From NCBI GenBank assembly GCA_902529115.1, contig CABZVB010000001.1, forward strand, positions 186,001 through 250,000: DNA of 64,000 bases. Reading direction: 5' to 3'. This stretch comes from an uncultured Balneola sp. (GTDB lineage: Bacteria; Bacteroidota; Rhodothermia; Balneolales; Balneolaceae). This document shows, in pieces, positions 35,689 through 44,324 of this stretch; positions within the stretch are counted from its first letter, which is position 1; each line of letters begins with the position of its first letter. The position numbers were made by a program, and so were the translations under genes. Below the pieces are notes generated by a model. The model saw only the letters and a list, made by a program, of their open reading frames with translations. It was not told where the DNA came from and did not search any database.

Positions 35689-36615
35689 ATGACGGTTTCG
35701 CGTAAAGTTCGTTTGGTATCGTCTTACCCTTATACTCATCACACGACGGTGCGCAGCGATGGGCATGGAAAAGAATTTTATACCTATTTGGCTGAGCGGT
35801 TTCCCTATGTGGGAGAAAAATTATGGCGCCATCGAGAAAATGAAGGTCTTATTTACATTCTAAGGAATGGAAAATCGATAAAAGCCTCTAATTTTGTTGG
35901 AGTATACTTAGTGACTGGCGATACCATTGTTCATCATGTTCCTAATATGATTGAGCCTAGTGTTCCAGATGAAATCATGATATTGGAAGAAGATTCCGAT
36001 ATAGTGGCGCTGTTTAAGCCCGCACCTATGCCTATGCATGCAGGGGGACGATATAATAAAAACAGTTTACAGTATATTTTAAGGGAAAGAGGCTACGAAG
36101 GATTACGAATTGTACACAGGCTCGATGCAGTAACTTCAGGTTTAGTAGTGATGGCAAAAAATAAAGAAATGGCACAGGCTTGTAGTAAAGCCTTTGAAGA
36201 ATCTAACGTGAAAAAAATCTATTGGGCGCGAGTGCAAGGATATCCAAATGGAAACGAAGAATACCTTATAAATGCCTCTATCCGTAGAAAGAAAGGATTT
36301 GTATTTGAATGCGGGGCTAATTTAAAAGCAGCCTTTGATGCCCAAACTTTATGCACTTTTTTACGTAAAGAGGGACAAGATACACTGATAGAGTGCCAAC
36401 CTATAACCGGAAGAACCCATCAAATCCGTTTACATTTGTCTTATTCAGGATATCCAATTTATAATGATCCTATCTATGGTAAGAATGGTGATAATTCAGG
36501 TGTTAGTCTGCAAAATCAAGGTATAGCACTAGTAAGTAAGAGCCTCCAATTTCCAACGCTAGGGCTCAGTTTTAGCCTTTCTGATCAGTTGGTTTTAGAT
36601 ACGCTTCGGCAATAA
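35689..36615 (+). CDS. RluA family RNA pseudouridine synthase
   Basis: A 308-residue pseudouridine synthase. An S4-like N-terminal part (roughly 30-85) precedes the catalytic domain: IVHRLDAVTSGLVV has the catalytic Asp146, and GRTHQIRLHLSYSGYPI the second conserved block. The family isomerises uridine in rRNA or tRNA; the exact target (RluC/D, TruC or other) cannot be assigned. The 3' end overlaps the convergent alpha/beta-hydrolase gene by 44 bp. Upstream lies trhO, so both are tRNA/rRNA-modifying genes on the same strand, possibly co-transcribed. Confidence 0.92.
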   Translation: MTVSRKVRLVSSYPYTHHTTVRSDGHGKEFYTYLAERFPYVGEKLWRHRENEGLIYILRNGKSIKASNFVGVYLVTGDTIVHHVPNMIEPSVPDEIMILEEDSDIVALFKPAPMPMHAGGRYNKNSLQYILRERGYEGLRIVHRLDAVTSGLVVMAKNKEMAQACSKAFEESNVKKIYWARVQGYPNGNEEYLINASIRRKKGFVFECGANLKAAFDAQTLCTFLRKEGQDTLIECQPITGRTHQIRLHLSYSGYPIYNDPIYGKNGDNSGVSLQNQGIALVSKSLQFPTLGLSFSLSDQLVLDTLRQ

Positions 36616-37450
36616 CTGCGAATTGTTTGGGCTTATCTAAAAAAGCATAATGCCCGCAGTCATTCATAACGACTAGAGCAGCTTCGGAAATACCTTTTTC
36701 CATCCTCTTAGCTTGATATAGCGGTGTGGCATCGTCGTTTTTACCCCAGAGTAAGAGTACAGAATGAGAAATATTTGGCAGAGTAGGTTCTAAATATTCC
36801 TCAACCGAAAGAACAAAAGTTTCGCGCATAACACCGTTTAAGGAAGCATAGTCGCTAGAACCTAAAGATTTCCAGATAGTTGTAGCTCGAAGCCAGTTTA
36901 AACCTTTAGACTTGAAGGGTTCTGGAAGTAGCCTAAAGGGTACTTTAAGGCTTTTAGCGGTATATTTTTTGGCGTAAAATCTTATACTGCGCTGCGGCTT
37001 CATCCCAGCACCACCCGTAATCAATACTTTTTTTACATGTTCTTTGGACCATGCCTGAGTGAGTAATTTTAAGGTAATACGACCACCAAAAGAATGGGCC
37101 AAAATATCGAATGTATTTAGTCCAATGTGTTCGATCCAAGCCTTTATACTTTTGACATAGTCATCAATATTCCATGCGACGGAGGGTTTGGACGATTCCC
37201 CAAAACCTGCTAAATCTATTACGTAACAATCATGATTCAATGCTAAAGTTCGCCCAAGAGGTCGCATTATTTTTTTACTTGCCCCCCAACCATGTAAAAT
37301 AATTAGTGGATGCAGTGAACCATTAGACGAACCAGCAGTTGAACGGTTGGAATGAACAATCCTGATATGTTCCCAAGCTAAGCTAGTTCCATTATAGTCA
37401 AAGCAATGGGTTTGTATGACTGGGTTAATCCTTGTAGTTGACAGTGACAT
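36572..37450 (-). CDS. Alpha/beta hydrolase
   Basis: A 292-residue alpha/beta-hydrolase. The oxyanion region is ILHGWGASKK (51-60), the nucleophile elbow ILAHSFGGR with Ser120, the likely acid LLWGKNDD (Asp239 or 240), and the base His267 in DCGHYAFLDKP. The family covers esterases, epoxide hydrolases, haloperoxidases and MenH-like lyases, so no substrate is assigned. There is no signal peptide, suggesting a cytosolic enzyme. The 3' end overlaps the pseudouridine synthase gene by 44 bp in convergent orientation; the 5' end faces porX across 194 bp. Confidence 0.88.
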   Translation of the reverse strand: MSLSTTRINPVIQTHCFDYNGTSLAWEHIRIVHSNRSTAGSSNGSLHPLIILHGWGASKKIMRPLGRTLALNHDCYVIDLAGFGESSKPSVAWNIDDYVKSIKAWIEHIGLNTFDILAHSFGGRITLKLLTQAWSKEHVKKVLITGGAGMKPQRSIRFYAKKYTAKSLKVPFRLLPEPFKSKGLNWLRATTIWKSLGSSDYASLNGVMRETFVLSVEEYLEPTLPNISHSVLLLWGKNDDATPLYQAKRMEKGISEAALVVMNDCGHYAFLDKPKQFAVIAEAYLKPTDQKG

Positions 37451-37644
37451 AATTAAATATAGCGCTAGTTGGATAAAAAATTAAGCTTCAAAAAAACAAT
37501 AGAAAAAATTAAAAAGACACCTCTATATTGAATTAGGTATGGAATGATTAGGGATGCTATTGACTTCGAATTATTGGACTGCATAGCCTTCTAGGGTTTT
37601 AGTATATTACTTAGCATAATAACCATTCATTAATCCGCTATACA

Positions 37645-39234
37645 ATGCCAAGTATATTATGGGCAGATGACGAAATAGATCAACTGCAATCCAACATACT
37701 TTTTTTACAAAGAAAAGGTTTTGAAGTCGTAGCAGTAACCAATGGTAGAGATGCGGTAGCAATGATGGATGAGCAACTATTTGATGTAGTATTTCTAGAC
37801 GAACAGATGCCAGGAATTGGGGGATTGCAAGCCCTGGAGCAAATTAAATCTAAGTTTCCATTGGTTCCTGTAGTTATGATTACAAAAAGTGAAGAAGAGT
37901 CAATCATGGAAGAGGCCATTGGAGCAAAGATCTCGGATTATTTAATTAAACCGGTTAATCCATCACAGATACTTCTAACGGTAAAAAAAATACTGGATAG
38001 AGGTCGTTTAGAAAATGAAAAATCGGCCCAAAGTTATTTGCGTTCATTCCCAGAGATGGATGCCTTACTACATCATCGAACTACCTGGCAAGATTGGATT
38101 AACGTGTATAAAAAACTAACCCAGTGGATGATGGATTTGGGTCAAGGAGATGAAACCTTAAAGCAGGTTTTGGACGATCAAATTCAATCGGCCAATCGAG
38201 AGTTTGGAAAAATGGTGGAACAGAACTATTTGCAGTGGATTAAAAAGTATGAACTAATAGATGCTTTTGACCGAAACCAAGGAGAAAATGAGTCCCCTCT
38301 ACTCTCACCTGGAATACTTTCTACTTATGTAGAACCCTTGATAAAGCAAGGAAAGCGGGTAATGTTTTTTCTTATCGACTGTATGCGTTATGATCAATGG
38401 TTAGTTTTTGAGCGTTATTTAAGCCAATATTATGATATTCAAACCGAATTTTATTTCTCACTTTTACCTACTGCTACCCCCTATTCTCGAAATGCTATAT
38501 TTTCTGGTCTAACCCCGCTACAAATCTCAAAACAATATCCAGCATTATGGAAGCAGGGTCAGGATGAGCGATCTTGGAATAAGTATGAGCACGAGTTGCT
38601 TAATTCTTATGTTTCAAGAAAAGGGCTTGGAATTAAAACGAAATACGAGAAAATATTAAATGCACAAGAAGGGCGTCATATAGCCCAAAAAATTAAAAAT
38701 TATGCTCAGAGTCCTCTTTGTGCTTTTGTATTCAATTTTGTGGATGCTTTGGTCCACTCCCGTTCCGATTCGGATGTTATTAAAGAGTTAGCTCCTGATG
38801 AGGCAGCATTTAGAGCAATTACAGAAGCTTGGTTTCAACATTCATCCCTGTTTCAGATGTTAAAAGAACTATCTGAAGAGGGGGTTTATCTTATAATTAC
38901 GACCGATCATGGTTCGGTTCGAGCACTTCGAGATACCAAAGTGTATGGCGACAAGGAAACTGCGACAGGACTGAGATATAAGTACGGGCGAAGTTTAAAT
39001 GCCGAAGAAGAAAATTCAGTTATTGTATTTAAAGAAGCACGAGAATTTGGATTACCTGAGTATGCAAACGTGAAAGATTATCTGATAGCAAAAGAAAACT
39101 ATTATTTCGTCTATCCTACCAATTACCATAAATATCAAAACCGCTACAAGGATACCTTTCAGCATGGGGGGGCTTCTATGGAAGAAATGATTTTACCAGT
39201 GGCACTCTTAGAATCTAAATCAAATGATGGATAG
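37645..39234 (+). CDS. porX: PorX-type response regulator with PglZ phosphatase domain, T9SS regulator
   Basis: A 529-residue two-domain protein. Residues 1-115 are a receiver: acidic pair DDE (8-10), phosphoacceptor Asp52 in FLDEQMPG, Thr80, and Lys102 in LIKPV. After a helical linker, residues about 235-525 form a PglZ/alkaline-phosphatase-like domain: [11 protein letters not shown] with Asp245, [10 protein letters not shown] (likely nucleophile threonine), ITTDHGS, and [17 protein letters not shown]. This arrangement is that of PorX, which in Porphyromonas and Flavobacterium controls T9SS with PorY and an ECF sigma factor and cleaves cyclic or linear oligonucleotides. The window contains T9SS cargo genes but no porY or structural por/gld genes. 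tsaE overlaps its 3' end by 11 bp. Confidence 0.93.
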   Translation: MPSILWADDEIDQLQSNILFLQRKGFEVVAVTNGRDAVAMMDEQLFDVVFLDEQMPGIGGLQALEQIKSKFPLVPVVMITKSEEESIMEEAIGAKISDYLIKPVNPSQILLTVKKILDRGRLENEKSAQSYLRSFPEMDALLHHRTTWQDWINVYKKLTQWMMDLGQGDETLKQVLDDQIQSANREFGKMVEQNYLQWIKKYELIDAFDRNQGENESPLLSPGILSTYVEPLIKQGKRVMFFLIDCMRYDQWLVFERYLSQYYDIQTEFYFSLLPTATPYSRNAIFSGLTPLQISKQYPALWKQGQDERSWNKYEHELLNSYVSRKGLGIKTKYEKILNAQEGRHIAQKIKNYAQSPLCAFVFNFVDALVHSRSDSDVIKELAPDEAAFRAITEAWFQHSSLFQMLKELSEEGVYLIITTDHGSVRALRDTKVYGDKETATGLRYKYGRSLNAEEENSVIVFKEAREFGLPEYANVKDYLIAKENYYFVYPTNYHKYQNRYKDTFQHGGASMEEMILPVALLESKSNDG

Positions 39235-39688
39235 TAGCTCAGATTATAGTTTTTTTTCATCATCGGTAGAACAGACCATTGCCATAGCCAAAGAATTTGC
39301 TCGCAGGCTTCAATCAAATGATGTGGTAATTATTCAGGGAGGTTTAGGTGTGGGAAAAACACATTTTACCAAAGGATTGGCCTCTTATTTCGGTGTTAAA
39401 CAAGAGTATGTACAATCACCAACCTATGCGGTGGTGCATGAATATCTTGGGCAAATACCTCTTTATCATTTTGACTTATATCGGTTGAAATCTTTAAGCG
39501 AGCTTCAAGAAATTGGCTTTGAAGAATATCTTTTCAATGGTGGCATTTGCATTATAGAGTGGCCTAAACTTGCGCTGCCTTTTTCAACTGATACTTGGTG
39601 GATGGTAGAGATCGAATGGCCATATGATATACAGGAGAATCGAGCGATTCACATACGAAAAAAACATAGATATGCCGCTGAACAATAA
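39224..39688 (+). CDS. tsaE: tRNA threonylcarbamoyladenosine biosynthesis ATPase TsaE
   Basis: A 154-residue ATPase that works with TsaD and TsaB to make t6A37 in tRNA. The Walker A loop is [11 protein letters not shown] (about 38-48), followed by KGLASYFG and [10 protein letters not shown] (Thr/Tyr block), then LYHFDLYRL and GICIIEWPK, all family hallmarks. Length is typical. Its first ATG overlaps porX by 11 bp; a second ATG three bases on is equally possible. The PorX-TsaE order recurs in Bacteroidota as I recall it. Its own end overlaps the next small gene by 17 bp, so the four-gene run porX to pnuC is probably translated from one message. Confidence 0.95.
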   Translation: MMDSSSDYSFFSSSVEQTIAIAKEFARRLQSNDVVIIQGGLGVGKTHFTKGLASYFGVKQEYVQSPTYAVVHEYLGQIPLYHFDLYRLKSLSELQEIGFEEYLFNGGICIIEWPKLALPFSTDTWWMVEIEWPYDIQENRAIHIRKKHRYAAEQ

Positions 39689-39962
39689 AAAAAAACTTTC
39701 ATACCGCTTAGATTTATTGCCGGTAATTATGCCTTTTCATCGGCGCGCAAAGAATGAACTACAGTTTGGTGATTTAGTTTACTATGGCCCTAGTCCAGAG
39801 TTCTACGGAATAGGTGAAATTGTTCAAAGAGAAGAGAACGTATGCGTAGTCGATTTTCGAGGCACTGGGCTACTAGGCATTCATAAGGATGAAATTCTAA
39901 TTAACTATTTAATTCCAATACATACACTGAACCTAACTGGCATACTAAAAACAAAAGTATGA
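39672..39962 (+). CDS. Small protein of unknown function between tsaE and pnuC
   Basis: A 96-residue protein if started at ATG 39672 ([17 protein letters not shown]); the frame's earlier ATG at 39624 lies deep inside tsaE. It has no signal peptide. The central stretch LQFGDLVYYGPSPEFYGIGEIV and CVVDFRGTGLLGIHKDEI reads like a small SH3-type beta-barrel of the kind found in KOW or CarD-type domains, but I cannot place it in a family. Overlap with tsaE (17 bp) and pnuC (4 bp, ATGA) shows it is a genuine coupled gene and not spacer. Possible role in RNA or ribosome binding is a guess. Confidence 0.7.
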   Translation: MPLNNKKKLSYRLDLLPVIMPFHRRAKNELQFGDLVYYGPSPEFYGIGEIVQREENVCVVDFRGTGLLGIHKDEILINYLIPIHTLNLTGILKTKV

Positions 39963-40558
39963 TCGATTATTTATTCAGTATTGAGGGATTGGCTGTTAGT
40001 ACTGGCTTAGCTAGTGTATGGTTCTCAGTGAAAGAGCGCATATGGGTATATCCTATTGGATTAATTAGCGTCAGTATCTATGTGTACTTATCCTTTATTT
40101 ACGGGATTTATGCTGATATGGGCATCAATATCTACTATGTTCTTATGAGTATATATGGTTGGTATCGTTGGCTTCAGCCCTCAGAGAGTGGCGAAGCTAA
40201 AGAAATAACTCGTAATAGTGGGAAAGAATGGTTTTTATCAATCGTTTTATTTCTACTCTCTTGGGTTATTCTTTTTGTTATTCTTCAAAGGTTCACTGAC
40301 AGTGAAATACCACTTTGGGATTCCTTAACTACATCGCTGGCTATTGTGGGAATGTGGCTTATGGCCGAAAAAAAAGTAGAACACTGGTTGTTTTGGATCG
40401 CAACCGATCTGCTTTCCATTCCACTGTATTATTATAAAGATTTGTTATTAACTAGCGGGCAGTTTTTTGTTTTCACTATTTTAGCTGTAATTGGTTGGCT
40501 TCAATGGAATAAATCTCTTTCAAATAGAAACCAAAATAGCAAGCCGATTCACCAGTAA
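39959..40558 (+). CDS. pnuC: Nicotinamide riboside transporter PnuC
   Basis: A 199-residue inner-membrane protein with about seven hydrophobic segments and the PnuC signatures IGLISVSIYVYLSFIYGIYADMG (cut here to its key parts: YPIGLIS and YGIYADMG), SIYGWYRWL, and the C-terminal KVEHWLFWIATDLLSIPLYY. It carries nicotinamide riboside (or, in relatives, other vitamins) by facilitated diffusion with trapping by phosphorylation. Its start overlaps the small gene before it by four bases. No NadR-like kinase follows in the window; the de novo NAD genes are 12 kb away. Thiamine transport (PnuT) is a less likely alternative since no thiamine gene is near. Confidence 0.9.
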   Translation: MIDYLFSIEGLAVSTGLASVWFSVKERIWVYPIGLISVSIYVYLSFIYGIYADMGINIYYVLMSIYGWYRWLQPSESGEAKEITRNSGKEWFLSIVLFLLSWVILFVILQRFTDSEIPLWDSLTTSLAIVGMWLMAEKKVEHWLFWIATDLLSIPLYYYKDLLLTSGQFFVFTILAVIGWLQWNKSLSNRNQNSKPIHQ

Positions 40559-40574
40559 AACCTTTCATGATTGA

Positions 40575-41477
40575 CTAATCTTTTACCAGGTATTCGATTA
40601 GTTTATTTAGCCATTCTTTGTTATCCAATGGTGACATAGAAAAAATATTAACCTGACGTTGTCCCATTTCCGTGTATAAGGTGGCATGTGCGCTTTCGTG
40701 ATTAGATAAAGCCAGTATATCAATCTTTAATAATTTTGTGCTAACTCCATTCTCGCTTAAAATAACATCTAAACTTTGTGTACTTCCCTTACCATTCATT
40801 GCAAATGCAATCTGAGTCTGGGTTTTATCATCCCTAAAATTTGCATTGTAAAAATAGTTTTTTAATGCAAATTCCGATGGAATATTTTCAAAATCCAAGT
40901 AAATAGGAGGAGATTTCAAATCTATGTACAAGCGTGAGCATAAATTACATACTAATTCATGCAGCGATTCAGGAATGTTAGGATACAAAAATCCACGATC
41001 TATCCAATATTGTAGATCACGTTTAACCTCTCGGGTTGATCGATATTCATCAGGCACTGATTCAAGATATTCAAAACCCTTTGCTGTACACCGAAACCAG
41101 GCATCAAATCTTCCATTGGTAATAAGTAAATAGGGACTAGGAAGGCTCAGGTGGTATTTAGCAATTTGCTGTGCGGCTTGTTCATTTAAAGGAATATTTA
41201 CATGTTTACATTCTACTAGGCAATGAGCCTGATAATTAGTATCAAAACAGACTAGATCGATGCGCCCTTTCGTTTGATTAGCTAAGTCAACCTGAAACTC
41301 TGGACCAATTCTATTGGGCGAAATTTGGCACTCTTGTAAGAAGTATTCAATTACTCGAAGTCGAACACGCTCTTCCGGTCTATTTTTAAACCATTGCTTA
41401 TGAATGGGGTTCCATAATTCCACATCGTTGGCTAAGTAACGAATGATTGGATAGTGGTATAAGGCAGTGCTTAACAA
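40575..41477 (-). CDS. Orphan HsdR N-terminal (PD-(D/E)xK nuclease-like) domain protein
   Basis: A 300-residue protein with the type I restriction enzyme R N-terminal domain in its first 130 residues: RPEERVRLRVIEYFLQ, GRIDLVCFD and HCLVECKHVN. Asp74, Glu89 and Lys91 form a PD-(D/E)xK active site. No helicase, methylase or specificity subunit is nearby, so this is not a restriction system. Such lone HsdR_N proteins are common in Bacteroidota with unknown function. The second half (140-300) has no motif I know. The gene converges on pnuC (16 bp apart) and is about 90 bp downstream of yidC on the same strand. A DNA-repair or RNA-processing role is possible; unproven. Confidence 0.8.
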   Translation of the reverse strand: MLSTALYHYPIIRYLANDVELWNPIHKQWFKNRPEERVRLRVIEYFLQECQISPNRIGPEFQVDLANQTKGRIDLVCFDTNYQAHCLVECKHVNIPLNEQAAQQIAKYHLSLPSPYLLITNGRFDAWFRCTAKGFEYLESVPDEYRSTREVKRDLQYWIDRGFLYPNIPESLHELVCNLCSRLYIDLKSPPIYLDFENIPSEFALKNYFYNANFRDDKTQTQIAFAMNGKGSTQSLDVILSENGVSTKLLKIDILALSNHESAHATLYTEMGQRQVNIFSMSPLDNKEWLNKLIEYLVKD

Positions 41478-41569
41478 ATATATATTCCTCGATTAATGCA
41501 GTGCAATGTTGTGTATTCTTTTGGTTTTAGCTTAGCTATAGCCTAAACTGAGATGTCAAAGAAAAGTAA

Positions 41570-43414
41570 TTAAGACTTTGCTAGAGCCGTTTTATGTGTA
41601 CTTCGATTGATATAGTATTGTTGAACAATCGACAAAACATTAAAAATGAGATAGTAAAGACTTAACCCAGAGGCAAAGCGGTTAAATATGAATAGCATCA
41701 TGATAGGAAGTAGATACTGCATTATTTTCATATTCTGAGCCATCGCACCGCCTGCTGCGCCGCCGCCGCTAGCACCCCCCGTGAGTCGACTTTGAAGCCC
41801 CATCGCAAGAGACATTAATATTACAAATCCACCTATTTGATCCCCTAAAAATGGGATGCCAAAAGGTAAATTGATAACAAAATCTGGCGCGGATAAGTCA
41901 TTAGCCCAAAGGAAGGATTCTTGCCTTAGTAAAATAGAGTTTTGAAAAAATAGCCATAGAGTAATTAGGATAGGAAACTGAAGTAACATGGGTAAACAAC
42001 CCCCTAATGGATTCACTTTATTTTTGCGATACAAATCCATAGTAGCTTTCTGCTGCTTCTGGGGATCACTCTTATATTTTTCTTGTAATTCTTTCAATTG
42101 CGGCTGCAGTTCTTTCATGGCCGCCATGCTTTTGTAACTTTTAAATGTGAGTGGAGATAGAACAAGTTTAACGGTGGCCGCAAATATAATGACCAATACA
42201 CCATAGTTGGAGATAAACCCGCCCATTACATTAAAGAATGGAATAACAATAAAACGTACAAATGGATCAGAAAACCATCGTAGCCACCCATAACCCACCT
42301 CTACCATATCAAACGCATGTTCATTGTAACTTTTCATATCGGCATATTTAGTTGGTCCTATATAGAGCCGATATTCTTGCGTTCCATTGCTCGGTATATC
42401 AGAATTAAGCATAGCCTGATATGCATGATCGGTAGTTGGTTGATCTACTTTACCATTTATTTGACCTATTAGTAAAGCTCCTTCAGTGCCATGAACTGGT
42501 TGTATAAGTTGGGCAAAAAATTTGGTTTTTGTAGCAACCCATTCAACCATGCCATTTATATTCAATTCATTGTATCCATTGTTTTCGTCTGGGTTATCGA
42601 CCTTAAGCCGTTCTAGTTCACCACCTGCAAATAAGTATGCAGAAGTTGTGAGAGCTTCTTGAACTCGATCACGTTCAGTAAAATTTAGTGGGCTGATAAA
42701 ACCAAAATCTACGGATCGACCTAAGATATATTCCTGAATACCAATGTATTCTACTTTTAGATCTATTTCATAGCTATCAGAGTAAAATGTGTAGGTGTAA
42801 CGAAGTGCACCCCCATTGGGAATATTCAATCGGTAGCTCAAACTTCTACTTTCTCCTGATAAAACAAGGATATTAGAAGCTAGATTTTCTGCTTCGAAAA
42901 GAATTTGTTGGGTTTCAACATTGTAGTTTTCCGTACTTAAAAACCCCAAATTGTAGGCAGAAAGAGTAGTATCTCCAATCATTTGTACAGGTGTCCCCGC
43001 CCAATTGACATGCTCTTTTAAGGTGAATTGAGTTGGCCCTGCCCCTTTATTTGTGAAGATAGTTTTATATAGTGGAGTATCTATGGTAGTAAACCGTTGC
43101 ACCGAATCTTGGATGGCCCCAAACATTCCAACATTCTGTACTTTGGGTTCGTCACCATCAATAATTTGACTCGATTTCATGTTACTAAGTTCGCTAGCCC
43201 CGATACCCTGGTTTTGTAATCTACTAGGTACTCCAATATCTGAATCTAAGTTAGGATTTAGGTTTTGGTTTAATTCAACTTGAGCTAAACTGTCTCTAAT
43301 TACTCTTTGACGTTGTTGCTCGGCTAATTGTTCTTCGCTAGGTAAGGTGAAATAAAACCAGCCTAGCATCAGTACAAATATTAGGGTAAATCCAACTACA
43401 GTATTCTTATCCAA
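41570..43414 (-). CDS. yidC: Membrane protein insertase YidC
   Basis: A 614-residue inner-membrane insertase that folds membrane proteins with or without SecYEG. TM1 is at residues 5-24 (VVGFTLIFVLMLGWFYF); a long periplasmic beta domain (about 60-360) follows, as in Gram-negative YidC. The conserved core starts near FISNYGVLVIIFAATVKLVL, continues with the amphipathic YKSMAAMKELQPQLKELQEK loop, and includes CLPMLLQFPILITLWLFF. A Gly/Ala-rich loop (GGASGGGAAGGAMA) lies before the last TM segments. C-terminal RSTHKTALAKS is basic. It is third in the rpmH-rnpA-yidC order, 76 bp after rnpA, and faces away from secA. No yidD (about 70 aa) lies between; the gap is too short. Confidence 0.97.
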   Translation of the reverse strand: MDKNTVVGFTLIFVLMLGWFYFTLPSEEQLAEQQRQRVIRDSLAQVELNQNLNPNLDSDIGVPSRLQNQGIGASELSNMKSSQIIDGDEPKVQNVGMFGAIQDSVQRFTTIDTPLYKTIFTNKGAGPTQFTLKEHVNWAGTPVQMIGDTTLSAYNLGFLSTENYNVETQQILFEAENLASNILVLSGESRSLSYRLNIPNGGALRYTYTFYSDSYEIDLKVEYIGIQEYILGRSVDFGFISPLNFTERDRVQEALTTSAYLFAGGELERLKVDNPDENNGYNELNINGMVEWVATKTKFFAQLIQPVHGTEGALLIGQINGKVDQPTTDHAYQAMLNSDIPSNGTQEYRLYIGPTKYADMKSYNEHAFDMVEVGYGWLRWFSDPFVRFIVIPFFNVMGGFISNYGVLVIIFAATVKLVLSPLTFKSYKSMAAMKELQPQLKELQEKYKSDPQKQQKATMDLYRKNKVNPLGGCLPMLLQFPILITLWLFFQNSILLRQESFLWANDLSAPDFVINLPFGIPFLGDQIGGFVILMSLAMGLQSRLTGGASGGGAAGGAMAQNMKIMQYLLPIMMLFIFNRFASGLSLYYLIFNVLSIVQQYYINRSTHKTALAKS

Positions 43415-43490
43415 AACAGCTAATTATTATTGGGTTAGTATTCGGGGATATATGTCAAATCCGACTCTTTTGAGAATGCTGCACATTTTT

Positions 43491-43967
43491 TTACTTCTCT
43501 GAATGTTTAAATGTATAAATATCATGGGCTAAAATCTCAATGAGATTATTGAGTCCTTTATGCATCTGATATTTTACAAGCTCAAAATCAGGATTAGGAT
43601 AACGGGCAATTAGGGCCAAATGCAAATTAATTGAGTTTTTCCTCAAAAAATGATGCAATTCCTTATTCGAAGTACGAAAGCTTTCCCTGAGTAACCTTTT
43701 TGTTTTATTTCTAGTAACCGCGTTACCTATATGTTTTGGGGCAATGAACGCCGTTTGGAGCCTGTTTTCAGATATAGGATTAGATTTAGCGAAATGGAAA
43801 GGACAGAATCGAAATAAAATACTGCCTAAATGAAAAGTAGTAGGAGCTTTGAAAAGTTTTTCAAAAGCAGATTTCCCTCTCAATATTGATAGTTTGGGTA
43901 GCTGATGTGTTTTTGCATCAGTTGAGAGAAGAGCTAATAAATTATTTGGCTCCTTTTCGCTCATCAC
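43491..43967 (-). CDS. rnpA: Ribonuclease P protein component
   Basis: A 158-residue protein (a little longer than the usual 110-130 because of an N-terminal extension) that assists the RNase P RNA in trimming tRNA 5' leaders. The conserved RNR motif region is [17 protein letters not shown]; the earlier [20 protein letters not shown] and the late [17 protein letters not shown] are the other family blocks. It begins with GTG at 43967 or ATG at 43964, inside the end of rpmH, which it overlaps by up to 26 bp in another frame. The overlap couples synthesis of L34 and RnpA. yidC follows. Confidence 0.94.
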   Translation of the reverse strand: MMSEKEPNNLLALLSTDAKTHQLPKLSILRGKSAFEKLFKAPTTFHLGSILFRFCPFHFAKSNPISENRLQTAFIAPKHIGNAVTRNKTKRLLRESFRTSNKELHHFLRKNSINLHLALIARYPNPDFELVKYQMHKGLNNLIEILAHDIYTFKHSEK

Positions 43968-44100
43968 TAACCGTTAGCTTATGACGACCTTTTGCTCGTC
44001 GACTGGCAATGATTTTTCTCCCGCTTTGGGTAGACATTCTGTCTCGGAAACCATGCTTATTCTTACGCTTTCGATTACTAGGTTGGTATGTACGTTTCAT
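43942..44100 (-). CDS. rpmH: 50S ribosomal protein L34
   Basis: A 52-residue basic protein, not listed as a long ORF but unmistakable: [17 protein letters not shown] followed by [28 protein letters not shown] is at 44098-44100 and TAA at 42-44 of the 43900s (43942-43944). L34 lies in the large ribosomal subunit. The last 26 bp also encode the start of rnpA in another frame, so the C-terminal tail (VSDERKGAK) is longer than the usual 44-residue form. It is the first gene of the rpmH-rnpA-yidC cluster and is divergent from secA across 224 bp. Confidence 0.97.
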   Translation of the reverse strand: MKRTYQPSNRKRKNKHGFRDRMSTQSGRKIIASRRAKGRHKLTVSDERKGAK

Positions 44101-44209
44101 GGATCTAATCCCTCAAAGTTTTGAATATCCAAAATAGCCTAAAATATAGGCATTAATTTCTATAAATCGAATATTTATCCTAGGAAATTAAACTTATCTA
44201 CAACATGTG

Positions 44210-44240
44210 TTGAACGGCCTCGTTTGAAAGGTTACATTTG
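44210..44240 (+). promoter_or_regulatory. Candidate Bacteroidota-type promoter of secA (TTG-N20-TACATTTG)
   Basis: TTG at 44210-44212 and TACATTTG at 44233-44240, 20 bases apart, match the -33/-7 consensus of Bacteroidota primary promoters. The -7 box is about 84 bp before the secA ATG, a sensible leader length. It lies in the divergent gap to rpmH. Confidence 0.45.
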
Positions 44241-44324
44241 ATGTAGCAATAATTTAGTTATACTAACTCACGCAAGCTGAATTAATTACTATTCTAACAT
44301 GTTACAACAGACTATTCCATACCC

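Noticed and set aside
40575-41477. Restriction-modification or defence island
   Set aside because: Only a single HsdR N-terminal-type gene is present, surrounded by pnuC and yidC; no methylase, helicase, integrase or transposase was seen.
44101-44324. Possible replication origin beside rpmH (one TTATCTACA DnaA-box-like site at 44194-44202)
   Set aside because: Only one imperfect box is present, dnaA is not in the window, and the gap is explained as a divergent promoter region of rpmH and secA.
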